Assembly (NCBI RefSeq): GCF_900142095.1
Contig: NZ_FQZP01000007.1
Location: 36,902-100,901, forward strand
Source: Thermoclostridium caenicola
GTDB lineage: Bacteria; Bacillota; Clostridia; DSM-8532
Direction: 5' to 3'
DNA: 64,000 nucleotides
Under the pieces are notes generated by a model. The model searched no databases and was not told where the DNA came from. It worked only from the letters and a program-made list of their open reading frames with translations. The translations under genes and the position numbers were made by a program. The first letter of the stretch is position 1; each line of letters starts with the position of its first letter. This document shows positions 16,600 through 25,315 of the stretch, piece by piece.

Positions 16600-18396
16600 T
16601 TGAAGCGTTTACTGATGGGCAATGAAGCCATTGCCCTTGGCGCAATAAAAGCAGGTGTACGCGTGGTATGCGGTTACCCGGGCACGCCCTCGACCGAAGT
16701 CCTTGAGACGGTGGCCAAAAACAACGATGGTTCCATCTATGTGGAATGGTCGGTTAATGAGAAAACCGCCATGGAAGTCGCGGCGGGAGCAGCCTATTCG
16801 GGCGCCCGCACCATGGTCACCATGAAGCAGGTGGGCCTCAATGTGGCCTCCGATCCCCTCATGAGCCTCGCCTATATCGGTGTAAAAGGTGGAATGGTTC
16901 TTGTGGTGGCCGACGATCCGGGGCCGCTGTCCTCCCAGACCGAACAGGACACCCGGCATTTTGCGAAATTCTCCAACCTGCCCGTCCTGGATCCCTCAAC
17001 CCCTGAAGAGGCCTATGCGATGATCCAGGCGGCTTTTGCGCTTTCAGAAAAGGTTGGGCTTCCTGTTATTCTGCGTCCAACCACGCGGGTATGCCATGCC
17101 TGCGCATCTATCGACGTGGATGATAATCGGGAAGAACATATCCCGTCCGGTTTTGAGAAGGATTCCCGCTGGGTTATCTTTCCCCGGCTTTCTTATAAAA
17201 AACATATCGAAATCGAAAAGCTTCAGACCGTTTTGGCGGAAACCTTCAGCGAGAGCCCGTTCAACCGTGTATCCGGAAAGGGTTCCCTTGGCATTGCCGG
17301 TTCGGGCATCGCCTGGGCCTACGCCCAGGATGTGATCCGCGATCTGGACTTAGATGTAAAGACTTTTAAGGTTGGCACGCCCTATCCCTTCCCTGAAAAG
17401 CTTGCCGAAAGCTTCCTGGAGGGTCTGGAGGCTGTGCTGGTCCTGGAGGAACTGGATCCGGTTATTGAAGAAGCCCTGCTCGAGATTGCCGGTAAAAATG
17501 GGCTCAAAGTCACCATTTCAGGGAAAAAGGACGGCACCACCCCTTATGCCGGGGAGTATTCCTATGAACTGGTCCGTAAGGCCATAGCTGAATTTACCGG
17601 CAGATCGGACCCCGAGGTACCCGAAACCACCATTCCGCCGCTTCCGGCACGTCCTCCGGTGCTTTGCGCCGGCTGTCCCCACCGGGCTTCCTTCTATGCC
17701 GTCAAAAAGGCCATGAAGGGCAGGAAGGCCGTGTTTACCGGTGATATCGGATGTTACACCCTCGGTAACGCCAAGCCGTTGAACATGGTGGATACCTGCC
17801 TGTGCATGGGCGCCTCCGTCAGCGTAGCCCAGGGCATCAAGCGGGTGGAACCCGACACACGGCTGTTTGCTTTCATTGGAGATTCCACCTTCTTCCATAC
17901 CGGTATCCCCGGCGTCATCAATGCGGTCTATAACCAGACCGATATCGTGCTGGTGGTTCTCGACAACAGCACAACGGCCATGACCGGTCACCAGCCCCAT
18001 CCCGGCACGGGTAGGACCATGATGGGCAGCGTATCGGAAAAAATCGATATCGCCGGCCTCCTGAAGTCCATCGGGGTCAAGTGGGTCCGCAAAATCAACC
18101 CCTTCGACCAGAAAGCCGCCATCAGCGCGGTGAAGGAAGCTTCCGAAGTGAAGGGCGTTTCAGCCATTATCTTTGAAGCTCCCTGCATCGCCCTGATAAA
18201 GAAGCCCGAGGCCTTCAGCGTGGATTCCGACAAATGCCGGGCGTGCGGCCTGTGCATCAGGGAAATCGGATGCCCGTCCATGTTCCTGATTGATGACGGC
18301 AAGGTACAGATAGAACCGTCCACCTGTTATGCCTGCGGGCTATGCGGCAGCATATGCCCCTTTGGCGCCATCGGAGGGATGAATCATGAAAACTGA
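16600..18396 (+). CDS. iorA: Indolepyruvate:ferredoxin oxidoreductase, alpha subunit
   Basis: 598 residues, normal IorA length. The N-terminal domain reads RLLMGNEAIALGAIKAG and YPGTPSTEV. The thiamine-diphosphate domain has GDIGCYTLG and the GDSTFFHTG metal-binding motif with the downstream Asn (VVLDNSTTAM). Two 4Fe-4S ferredoxin motifs close the protein (CRACGLC..GC and CYACGLCGSICP). It oxidises arylpyruvates (indole-, phenyl-, hydroxyphenylpyruvate) to aryl-acetyl-CoA and CO2 and reduces ferredoxin. The TTG start has GGTGAT six bases upstream, complementary to the 16S tail; the ATG at 16615 is a weaker choice. It follows the tryptophan ECF operon by 107 bp and overlaps iorB by 11 bp. Confidence 0.95.
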   Translation: MKRLLMGNEAIALGAIKAGVRVVCGYPGTPSTEVLETVAKNNDGSIYVEWSVNEKTAMEVAAGAAYSGARTMVTMKQVGLNVASDPLMSLAYIGVKGGMVLVVADDPGPLSSQTEQDTRHFAKFSNLPVLDPSTPEEAYAMIQAAFALSEKVGLPVILRPTTRVCHACASIDVDDNREEHIPSGFEKDSRWVIFPRLSYKKHIEIEKLQTVLAETFSESPFNRVSGKGSLGIAGSGIAWAYAQDVIRDLDLDVKTFKVGTPYPFPEKLAESFLEGLEAVLVLEELDPVIEEALLEIAGKNGLKVTISGKKDGTTPYAGEYSYELVRKAIAEFTGRSDPEVPETTIPPLPARPPVLCAGCPHRASFYAVKKAMKGRKAVFTGDIGCYTLGNAKPLNMVDTCLCMGASVSVAQGIKRVEPDTRLFAFIGDSTFFHTGIPGVINAVYNQTDIVLVVLDNSTTAMTGHQPHPGTGRTMMGSVSEKIDIAGLLKSIGVKWVRKINPFDQKAAISAVKEASEVKGVSAIIFEAPCIALIKKPEAFSVDSDKCRACGLCIREIGCPSMFLIDDGKVQIEPSTCYACGLCGSICPFGAIGGMNHEN

Positions 18397-19003
18397 TGTT
18401 TTGATAGCGGGAGTTGGCGGGCAGGGACAGGTTCTGGCATCCCGTCTCATCGGCGCGGCAGCCATCCTGGAGGGTTATGCCGTGAGAACCGGAGAGACCA
18501 TTGGTATGTCCCAGCGGGGCGGTTCTGTTGTCAGCCATGTGCGCATCGGCGGAGAAAGCCTGGCAGCCACCGTTCCCTTTGGGCAGGCCGATCTTTTAAT
18601 CGGTTTTGAGTTATGCGAAGCCGTCAGGAACCTTAAGCGCCTTTCGAAAAAGGGAAGACTCATCGTCAACACCCAGCGGATCAATCCGGTCACTGTGTCG
18701 CTGGGAATGGAGCAATATGATGCGGGGGCCATGGAAGAGACCTTAAAACGGGCGGCACAAGATGCCATCTTTCTTGACGGCTATTCCCTCGCCAGGGAAG
18801 CGGGTTCGGTTAAGGCCGTGAACGTTGTGCTGCTGGGCACGGCGGTTGGAGCGGGTTATCTCCCGCTTTCCAGGGAGTCCTTCCTGCAGGCCATAAGGGA
18901 TATCCTGCCTCAAAAGCTGCACGATTTGAACTTCGCCGCATTTGACAAGGGATATGAACTGGGAAACCGCGCCGTTGAGGATAAAACAGCTCAAATAAAA
19001 TAA
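18386..19003 (+). CDS. iorB: Indolepyruvate:ferredoxin oxidoreductase, beta subunit
   Basis: 205 residues of the gamma-type 2-oxoacid oxidoreductase domain: VLIAGVGGQGQVLASRLIG at the N-terminus, then GMSQRGGSVVSHVRIG, the CoA/partner-binding loop of IorB. It is the partner of the alpha subunit upstream (11-bp overlap). It completes the enzyme that makes aryl-acetyl-CoA from transaminated aromatic amino acids. Confidence 0.94.
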   Translation: MKTDVLIAGVGGQGQVLASRLIGAAAILEGYAVRTGETIGMSQRGGSVVSHVRIGGESLAATVPFGQADLLIGFELCEAVRNLKRLSKKGRLIVNTQRINPVTVSLGMEQYDAGAMEETLKRAAQDAIFLDGYSLAREAGSVKAVNVVLLGTAVGAGYLPLSRESFLQAIRDILPQKLHDLNFAAFDKGYELGNRAVEDKTAQIK

Positions 19004-19051
19004 GACAGTCCGGTAAAATGTGTCATGAGCAAAGCAAGAGGAGAGATCAGC

Positions 19052-20287
19052 ATGAGAGCAGATCAGTTTGCAAGCATTAAAGCCCTGTTGGAAAGGGTTT
19101 TTGCCCACAGCCCATTCTATCGCAAAAAGTTTGAGGAAGCCGGTTTTTCGGCAGACAGCATCAAAACGCCCGAAGATTTTCTTAGGCTTCCTTTCTCAGA
19201 CAAGGATGAATTACGCCTGGCCTATCCTTTAGGGTTATTGGCCGTCCACCAGGACAAGATCGTTCGCATCCATTCATCTTCCGGAACAACCGGTATGCCC
19301 GTCATCATTCCCTATACCCGTCGGGATGTGGAAGACTGGACCGAGATGTTCGCCCGTTGCTATGAGATAGCGGGCATCACCAAAAGCGATGTGATCCAGA
19401 TCACACCGGGATATGGTCTGTGGACCGCCGGCATCGGTTTCCAGGCAGGAGCAGAAAAGCTTGGCGCCATGGCTGTGCCCATGGGCCCCGGCAATACCGA
19501 AAAGCAGCTCCAGATGATGACGGACCTCAAAAGCACCGTGCTCTGCGCCACATCCTCCTACGCCCTCCTTTTGGCCGAGGAAGTGGAAAAGCGCGGAATA
19601 CGGGACAAAATCCATCTGAAGAAAGGCATTATCGGCTCGGAGCGCTGGGGCGAACTGATGCGCAAACGCATCCAGGACGGCCTGGGCATCGAGTTGTTTG
19701 ATATCTATGGCCTTACGGAGGTCTATGGTCCCGGCATTGCCATAGACTGCGAGCATCACAGGGGTATGCATTATTTTGACGATTTCCTCTATTTTGAAAT
19801 CATCGACAGCGAAACCGGAGAGGTCCTGCCCGAGGGTGAGGTGGGCGAGCTGGTTATAACCACCCTCAGAAAAGAGGGCGCTCCCCTGGTCCGTTACCGC
19901 ACCCATGACCTGACCAGGATCATCCCTGAAAAATGCCCCTGCGGCAGAAGCTATCCGATGATTGATCGGATCCTCGGAAGAACCGACGACATGGTCAAGG
20001 TTAAAGGCGTGAACATCTATCCGGGCCAGGTGGACAGCATTCTCAAGGATATTCCCGGAGTCAGCAGCGAATACCAGATCATCATCGATCACCGCGACGG
20101 CAAGGATACGCTCACCTTACGTGTGGAACGGGATCCCGCCTGTACGGCTTCGGATCTTGAACACGTGATCATGGAGAATTTCAAAAAGCGAATCGGCATC
20201 AAGATCGACGTGGAAGTGGTTGCCCTCGGAGGGCTTCCGCGAAGCGAAAAGAAGAGTAAAAGGATTTTTGATTACAGGGATCAATAG
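19052..20287 (+). CDS. paaK: Phenylacetate-CoA ligase family enzyme
   Basis: 411 residues, an AMP-forming adenylating enzyme of the PaaK type. Motifs: HSSSGTTGMPVIIPYT (P-loop), YGLTEVYGPG, LVRYRTHDLT, the Cys-rich CPCGR turn and the C-terminal RSEKKSKR lysine region. It joins arylacetates to CoA or, in this context, runs with IorAB in fermentation of tryptophan, phenylalanine or tyrosine. IOR genes next to paaK-like genes are a known pairing in anaerobes. The ATG at 19052 with GAGGAGA seven bases before it is preferred to the one at 19025. The gap to iorB is 48 bp, so one transcript is likely. A terminator follows at 20345. Confidence 0.92.
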   Translation: MRADQFASIKALLERVFAHSPFYRKKFEEAGFSADSIKTPEDFLRLPFSDKDELRLAYPLGLLAVHQDKIVRIHSSSGTTGMPVIIPYTRRDVEDWTEMFARCYEIAGITKSDVIQITPGYGLWTAGIGFQAGAEKLGAMAVPMGPGNTEKQLQMMTDLKSTVLCATSSYALLLAEEVEKRGIRDKIHLKKGIIGSERWGELMRKRIQDGLGIELFDIYGLTEVYGPGIAIDCEHHRGMHYFDDFLYFEIIDSETGEVLPEGEVGELVITTLRKEGAPLVRYRTHDLTRIIPEKCPCGRSYPMIDRILGRTDDMVKVKGVNIYPGQVDSILKDIPGVSSEYQIIIDHRDGKDTLTLRVERDPACTASDLEHVIMENFKKRIGIKIDVEVVALGGLPRSEKKSKRIFDYRDQ

Positions 20288-20344
20288 CTAATCATTTTAG
20301 CCTTTCCTATAAAACATGGGCATGCCCATGGATACCACCATAAA

Positions 20345-20387
20345 GCCGGAAAAAGCCTCGGTCAGCCGGGCGCTTTTCCCGGCTTTT
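20345..20387. terminator. Terminator between paaK and the convergent acetyltransferase gene
   Basis: GCCGGAAAAAGC and GCTTTTCCCGGC form a 12-bp stem with one A-C mismatch, followed by TTTT on the plus strand; the minus strand has a shorter T-run. It ends the aromatic-fermentation transcript. The remaining 150 bp up to 20555 show nothing recognisable. Confidence 0.65.
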
Positions 20388-20554
20388 CGTTCATTTCCTT
20401 TCGTCTTTGACAGTAAGGAGGAAATCTGCCGTTTTGCCGGTGGTATGCCAGGCAAGCCCTGCAGTCGCCATGGCGGGGGCAACACTTTTTTTACAGGGAC
20501 AATGCGGTTTATGCATTCCCGGGATAGTGCATCACCCTGTCAGTTGCTGAGCAT

Positions 20555-21082
20555 TTATGGTTTTCCTGAGGGAAAAGCCGGGTTGATCCGGGCCATCAGT
20601 ATCTCATTGATATATTTTCCATTCTTGATGACGCTCATCCGTTTTACGCCTTCTTTTTCAAAGCCAAACTTCTCATAAAGGCGGATGGCCCGTTCATTGT
20701 CTTCAAAGACCGTCAGCTCCGCGCGGACCAGCATCAGCCAGTTGTCGGCAATATCCAGAAGGGTCTTCATCAGGGCTGTCCCAACTCCCATGTTCTGGTA
20801 GTCCTTATGGACCATAATGCCCAAAGTGGCGCTGTGACGCATGCGTGGGCTGGGGGATACGGACAGGGCGGCGGATCCGATAACCAGTTCCTCACCGGGC
20901 CGGATCTCGGTCACGGCAACAAAATGATGCGTATTGCTATCCTGACGCACTATGAACTCCTCGGTCCTGCTGACCTTCTCGGAAGGGATCGCCAGCAGGT
21001 TTTCAAAAACGCCGGGCATCCGCCTGATCTGGTTGATTCCTTTTGCGTCGCCTGCTTCAATGGGTCGAATGTAAAAATCCAT
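20555..21082 (-). CDS. GNAT family N-acetyltransferase
   Basis: 175 residues with the GNAT fold: DFYIRPIEAGDAKGI at the start, the acetyl-CoA loop VHKDYQNMGVGTALMKTLLDIA, and LTVFEDNERAIRLYEKFGFEKEG near the end. It resembles the PhnO/YhhY/RimI-like subset, but the acceptor is unknown. GGGAGGGAG lies before the ATG, and a promoter sits at 21113-21142. Confidence 0.87.
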   Translation of the reverse strand: MDFYIRPIEAGDAKGINQIRRMPGVFENLLAIPSEKVSRTEEFIVRQDSNTHHFVAVTEIRPGEELVIGSAALSVSPSPRMRHSATLGIMVHKDYQNMGVGTALMKTLLDIADNWLMLVRAELTVFEDNERAIRLYEKFGFEKEGVKRMSVIKNGKYINEILMARINPAFPSGKP

Positions 21083-21112
21083 CGCACTCCCTCCCTAGAT
21101 ATAATTGAAGCC

Positions 21113-21142
21113 ATTATAACACCTTTTGGCAGATGCGTACAA
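21113..21142 (-). promoter_or_regulatory. Promoter of the acetyltransferase gene
   Basis: Minus strand TTGTAC and a perfect TATAAT with an 18-base spacer; the TATAAT box lies about 30 bp before the start codon at 21082. Confidence 0.7.
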
Positions 21143-21255
21143 TCCTGTTACAATCATTGCCGTAAACCATTGCAGCAATTGCCAGCCAATCAAAAACCAT
21201 GTCGGAAGCCAAAGTAAAACACCGGGTTACGGCTTTTGTCCTTTCACTTTCAGGC

Positions 21256-21293
21256 AAAAAAAGATGGGGAATCACCATCTGCAATTCCCCATC
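21256..21293 (-). terminator. Terminator of the oligosaccharide ABC operon
   Basis: GATGGGGAAT and ATTCCCCATC form a perfect 10-bp stem with an 11-nt loop, followed on the minus strand by seven T. It lies 31 bp after the stop of the solute-binding protein gene. Confidence 0.92.
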
Positions 21294-21323
21294 TCGTTTT
21301 TATAATGGAGGCTAGTCTAAGGC

Positions 21324-22997
21324 TTATTTTTCATAGAACTGGGCAAACTTGGCGGCACGCTCGTCGATGATCGCCTGTCCGCCGGAGTTCAGGTAGTCCT
21401 GCATACCGGCATCCCATACGGCGTCAAACTGATCGGGCGGGCAGCACACGGCCTGAACGAGGAAGTTGTCACGCTTTGAAGCGAGGGCCGGACCCATACC
21501 CTCTTCAGCCTTGATCTCGCCAACGTTGAACTGAGGAATGATACGGCCGTCCTTCTTTGAAAGTTCAAATGCCCTTTCAATGTATCTCGCATCAACACCG
21601 GCATAGTTGAGGGCCAACGACTTGGCGTTCAGCTCGGGATCACCGAGATCCAGACCGTTGATGGTGATGGTATAGTCGATATTGTTGGGCGAGTTCATGA
21701 TTTTCTCACCGGTAACAGCAAGCGTCTTAATGGCGCCGTCCGGCATGACTTCATGGGTTACGCCCTCTTCACCAATCTGCAGGAACCTGCGGTTTTCAAG
21801 CTTGCTTATCCAGTCGAGATACAACAGGGATGCAAGCGGCTCGTCGTTGGTGCTGGGGAAGAATATCTTACGATCAATAGGATTGGCAAGGAACTTCCTG
21901 TAAACGCCTGCGTCGTTCTTGAACGGAGCAACTGCGATATACGCGGCATCCGGACCAACCAGCTTCTGCAGGTTGGCCTGAATACCCTCTTCGCCATTAC
22001 GATAAGGATAGTCCCAGTTGTGGATGAAGGAACCGACATAACCGGCCTTCATCAGGTTATCCTCTGTGGTGTCGCCTGCACCATAGAGGTTGAAGTCCTG
22101 CCAGATGAGGCCTTCATTGTACCATTTGTTGAGTACCCTGACACCTTCCTTGATGCCGGGATACAGGATGTGTCTGTCGTCAAAGCCGTTTATGTAAGCT
22201 TCCTTGTCGGTCATGCTGTCGGGAACGAATGCAGCCAGAAGATGATCTGCGCGCCAACCGATATCATAGCTGATGGAGAAAGGAATCATTTGTTTTGCTT
22301 CAGATCCCAGGAGCAACTGGGCGTTGTTCTTGAAAGCCCTCAGCATGTTCTCGAATTCCTCGAGAGTGGTGGGTTCGGGAAGATTCAGCTTCTTCAGCCA
22401 GTCCTCACGCACGAAGGTATTGATGCGCGCGTTATTGAACAGCAATGCTTCAATGGCCCATACGGTACCGGTCTCAGGATCTTCGTTCCAGAACAGGTTT
22501 CTCTCTGTGAGCAGTCCGTACAGGTTGGGCAGCAGATCCTTATACTCCCTGAGATAAGGTCCCATATCCAGAACACCGCCCATGTTGGCGTAGGTCTGGA
22601 TGGTCGGATAGCTGTAGGTTACGCAGATATCGGGAGCATCGCCTGCGGCAAGCAGGTTGTTGATCTCCTCCACCTCGGTCCAGCGGCCAACCGGAACGAA
22701 CGTCACTTCTACATTGTGATCACGGAGCATGCCTTCCTTGATGAAATTGGTGTAGAAGTTGTTTTCCGGAGGCGTACCGCCATCATTACCGCGGTCATAG
22801 ACCTCAACGGTGATGGAACGGGTCTTTGTGAACTTACGATCGACAAGTTCAGCGTCCTGTGCCGATCCGGCTGATGTGCTTTCAGCAGGTGCCGACGTAT
22901 CCGGAGAAGGAGACGTAGAAGCCGGCTCACTGCCGCAGCCTGCCAGAAGCCCGACCAGCATGAAGCAAACGAGCAGGATGGAAATCGTTCTTCTCAT
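21324..22997 (-). CDS. Extracellular solute-binding lipoprotein, LplA/YtcQ type
   Basis: 557 residues. The signal sequence ends in the lipobox LLAGC with Cys21, so it is a lipoprotein on the outer face of the membrane. A Ser/Thr/Pro-rich linker follows, then a large periplasmic-binding-protein type 1 body (about 500 residues). It is longer than maltose-type binders and typical of the LplA/YtcQ family that binds oligosaccharides such as rhamnogalacturonan pieces. Two permease genes lie upstream in the same direction; no ATPase is present, as is common when a shared MsmX-like ATPase serves many sugar importers. AAGGAGG stands before the ATG at 22997; the upstream in-frame start at 23051 is not needed. 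Confidence 0.9.
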   Translation of the reverse strand: MRRTISILLVCFMLVGLLAGCGSEPASTSPSPDTSAPAESTSAGSAQDAELVDRKFTKTRSITVEVYDRGNDGGTPPENNFYTNFIKEGMLRDHNVEVTFVPVGRWTEVEEINNLLAAGDAPDICVTYSYPTIQTYANMGGVLDMGPYLREYKDLLPNLYGLLTERNLFWNEDPETGTVWAIEALLFNNARINTFVREDWLKKLNLPEPTTLEEFENMLRAFKNNAQLLLGSEAKQMIPFSISYDIGWRADHLLAAFVPDSMTDKEAYINGFDDRHILYPGIKEGVRVLNKWYNEGLIWQDFNLYGAGDTTEDNLMKAGYVGSFIHNWDYPYRNGEEGIQANLQKLVGPDAAYIAVAPFKNDAGVYRKFLANPIDRKIFFPSTNDEPLASLLYLDWISKLENRRFLQIGEEGVTHEVMPDGAIKTLAVTGEKIMNSPNNIDYTITINGLDLGDPELNAKSLALNYAGVDARYIERAFELSKKDGRIIPQFNVGEIKAEEGMGPALASKRDNFLVQAVCCPPDQFDAVWDAGMQDYLNSGGQAIIDERAAKFAQFYEK

Positions 22998-23061
22998 AAG
23001 AATCCTCCTTTTATTTTTTAGACACATTTGAATACATTGTGTCCGGGGCACGGATTGATAG

Positions 23062-23937
23062 TTATTCCTTTATGGCTCCAAGGGTCGCACCTGTGATGAA
23101 GTATTTCTGCAGCCAGGGATAGACAAACAGGATGGGCACAGTGGCAAACATGACCGTAGCGGCTTTGAGGGTCTCGGAAAGTCCCGGTGGCGAAAATCCC
23201 TCCTGCGTTGCCACTTCGATCTTGGTCATACTGTTGATGATGTTATAGAGCAAGAGCTGAATGGGATAATACTTCTTTTCCTTCACAAACATCAGCGCAT
23301 CGGAAAAACCGTTCCAACGCCCTACCGCATAGAAGAGGGCAAGGGTGGCGATAACCGGCGTGGACATGGGCAAGTAGATGCTCACCAGTATCCGAACCGG
23401 TCCTGCGCCGTCCAGTTCCGCCGATTCCCGCAGGCTGTCCGGTATATTGTAGAAAAAGCTGCGCATGATGATCATGTTGAACACGCTCAGACAATAGGGA
23501 ACAACCAATACCACCGGTTTGTTCAGCATGTTCAGGTCCTTGAGCAGCAGGTACATGGGGATGGTACCTGCATTGAAGTACATGGTGAAAATAATGATGG
23601 TATTGATAAGGCGACGTCCCTTGAGATGATCATAGATGAGCGGATAGGCGCAGATGGTGGTCATGAACAGGGACAGGCATGTGCCGACAACCGTCAGAAT
23701 GGCAGTCCATACCAGGGACCAGGTATATTTGCTGTCGCTCAAGACCATCTTGTATGCTTCAAAATTGAGACCAACGGGCCAGAGCCAGACCTTGTTCTTT
23801 ATCAGCGCTTCGGAAGAGCTCAATGAACGTGCCAATACATTCAGCATCGGCAGCAAGCAAACCAGTATCAAGAGGAAACAGAGGAAGGCGACGATAAAAT
23901 CGCCGAATCTTGTCTTTCTGGATTTAATCATGCTCAT
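23062..23937 (-). CDS. Carbohydrate ABC transporter permease, LplC/YtcP type
   Basis: 291 residues with six helices and the permease coupling loop YNIPDSLRESAELDGAGPVRIL (EAA motif). It ends in FFITGATLGAIKE-like sequence (YFITGATLGAIKE), characteristic of LplC/YtcP/MalG-type proteins. It forms the channel with the next-upstream permease. The frame extends to a TTG at 23955 but that covers the GAGGAGG ribosome site; the ATG at 23937 is right. Confidence 0.92.
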   Translation of the reverse strand: MSMIKSRKTRFGDFIVAFLCFLLILVCLLPMLNVLARSLSSSEALIKNKVWLWPVGLNFEAYKMVLSDSKYTWSLVWTAILTVVGTCLSLFMTTICAYPLIYDHLKGRRLINTIIIFTMYFNAGTIPMYLLLKDLNMLNKPVVLVVPYCLSVFNMIIMRSFFYNIPDSLRESAELDGAGPVRILVSIYLPMSTPVIATLALFYAVGRWNGFSDALMFVKEKKYYPIQLLLYNIINSMTKIEVATQEGFSPPGLSETLKAATVMFATVPILFVYPWLQKYFITGATLGAIKE

Positions 23938-23975
23938 GCTGTACAACCTCCTCAATGCAAGGGCGTTCCTCGTCC

Positions 23976-24926
23976 TTACCAGACACCGCGCTCACCGAAT
24001 TTCTTGGCAAGAGCGTTTGCCGCGAACAGGAAGATAACACATACTACGGACTGGAACAGCCCAACCGCTGTGGCCAGCGAGAACTGGAGTCCCTGGATAC
24101 CATATTTGTAAACAAAGATGGAGATAACGTTGGATACATTGTTGACCATGTGGTTGCTCAGGGCATAAGGCCTGTCGAACTCGCTGCCCAGGATTCGCCC
24201 CAGGCTCAGGATAAGCAGGGTCACAATGGTAGGGCGAATGCCCGGCAGAGTGATATGCCACATCTTTCGGAAACGGCCGGCGCCATCCATCTCGGCAGCC
24301 TCATACAATTCAGGATTGATGGCTGTGATGGCTGCAAGATAAATAATGGTATTCCAGCCTACGCTCTGCCAGATTCCCAAAAAGATATAGGTGATCACCC
24401 AGTATGTGGGATCGTTCAGAAATTCGACACGCCCCAGCCCTAACGCGTCCAGCGCATTGTTCACCAGTCCGGTGGAAGGCGCAAACAATTGCTTGGCCAT
24501 ACCGGCGATGATGATCCAGGAGAGGAAGTGCGGCATGTAGGCAATGGTCTGGGTCACACGCTTGTATCTCGGGAACGGCAGCTCATTAAGCAGCAGCGCA
24601 AGGATGATCGGTGCGGGGAAACCACAAAGCAGATCCAGGAAGTTGAGCATGATGGTATTCCGCAATGCATTCAGGAAATCCTTGTTGCTGAAAGCCTTGA
24701 TGAAATACTCAAATCCGTTGTTGGCTGCCCAGGGCATCTCCCAAACGGACTGGACAATGCTGTACTTCTTGAATGCTATCAGGATATAGTGCATGGGTAT
24801 GTACTTGAAGATGATGAAGTAGGTCATGGGAAGAAGCAGCAGCAGGTAAAGCGTCCAGTAACGTTTAAAATAAGCAAGAGCCTTGTAGCCCCTTCCGGGT
24901 GAGCTTTGCAAGGAAACCGTTTTCAC
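23976..24926 (-). CDS. Carbohydrate ABC transporter permease, LplB/YteP type
   Basis: 316 residues from the GTG at 24926, which has GGGG eight bases upstream. Six helices are visible, with the N-terminal RYWTLYLLLLLPMTYFIIFKY, the coupling loop NPELYEAAEMDGAGRFRKMW and the end AKKFGERGVW, all usual in LplB/YteP proteins. The longer frames (starts at 24950 or 25013) add residues that family members lack and have no ribosome site. First gene of the transporter operon, divergent from the glycosidase gene. Confidence 0.9.
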   Translation of the reverse strand: MKTVSLQSSPGRGYKALAYFKRYWTLYLLLLLPMTYFIIFKYIPMHYILIAFKKYSIVQSVWEMPWAANNGFEYFIKAFSNKDFLNALRNTIMLNFLDLLCGFPAPIILALLLNELPFPRYKRVTQTIAYMPHFLSWIIIAGMAKQLFAPSTGLVNNALDALGLGRVEFLNDPTYWVITYIFLGIWQSVGWNTIIYLAAITAINPELYEAAEMDGAGRFRKMWHITLPGIRPTIVTLLILSLGRILGSEFDRPYALSNHMVNNVSNVISIFVYKYGIQGLQFSLATAVGLFQSVVCVIFLFAANALAKKFGERGVW

Positions 24927-25040
24927 TGTCGTATCCCCTTTACTTTCCATATTTTGAACGCCCGGGGCAGAAAATACCTTGATATCCAGCCAGGCTTGCA
25001 CCAGCTTTGGCACACAATTTTGTGGCCTTCCCTTGAATTA

Positions 25041-25069
25041 AGATTACCACGAACCCTGCCAAGTGTCAA
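25041..25069 (-). promoter_or_regulatory. Promoter of the oligosaccharide transporter operon
   Basis: Minus strand TTGACA (25064-25069) and TAATCT (25041-25046) separated by 17 bases. The -10 box is weak, which fits an activated promoter. A 13-bp repeat copy lies 7 bp upstream. Confidence 0.55.
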
Positions 25070-25076
25070 TACTAGG

Positions 25077-25187
25077 ATACTAAAATATCACACATAATTA
25101 ACAATAATAAAAACGGTCTAAAAGCGCTTTATTGCGCATAATGCACAAAAATACTTTTTCGCTCATATTCCTGTATACTAAAATATC
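25077..25187. promoter_or_regulatory. Control region with duplicated 13-bp element and central palindrome
   Basis: ATACTAAAATATC occurs exactly twice, at 25077-25089 and 25175-25187, each just upstream of one of the two divergent promoters. Between them lies the perfect 10-bp palindrome AAAGCGCTTT (25121-25130), which resembles LacI-family operators and catabolite-responsive elements. The whole 24927-25315 gap carries no gene. A shared transcription factor for the transporter and the glycosidase, perhaps AraC- or LacI-type, is inferred; none is encoded here. Confidence 0.6.
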
Positions 25188-25216
25188 TTGTTTTTTCCAG
25201 GCTGAAGGCCTATAAT
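25188..25216 (+). promoter_or_regulatory. Promoter of the glycosidase-esterase genes
   Basis: TTGTTT (25188-25193) and a perfect TATAAT (25211-25216), 17-base spacer. The second copy of the 13-bp element abuts the -35 box. The leader to the start codon is about 95 nt. Confidence 0.75.
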
Positions 25217-25315
25217 GAGTTCAACCGGCCAGTGCTTGAGTTCCCCTTCGGCACAAAGTAAGAACCAGAAGCTTTACTATGCATCTCAGGCCTTCCTAAT
25301 CTGAGCAAGAAGAGT

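Noticed and set aside
21753..22874. A 373-codon frame opposite the solute-binding protein gene
   Set aside because: Antisense shadow without ribosome site.
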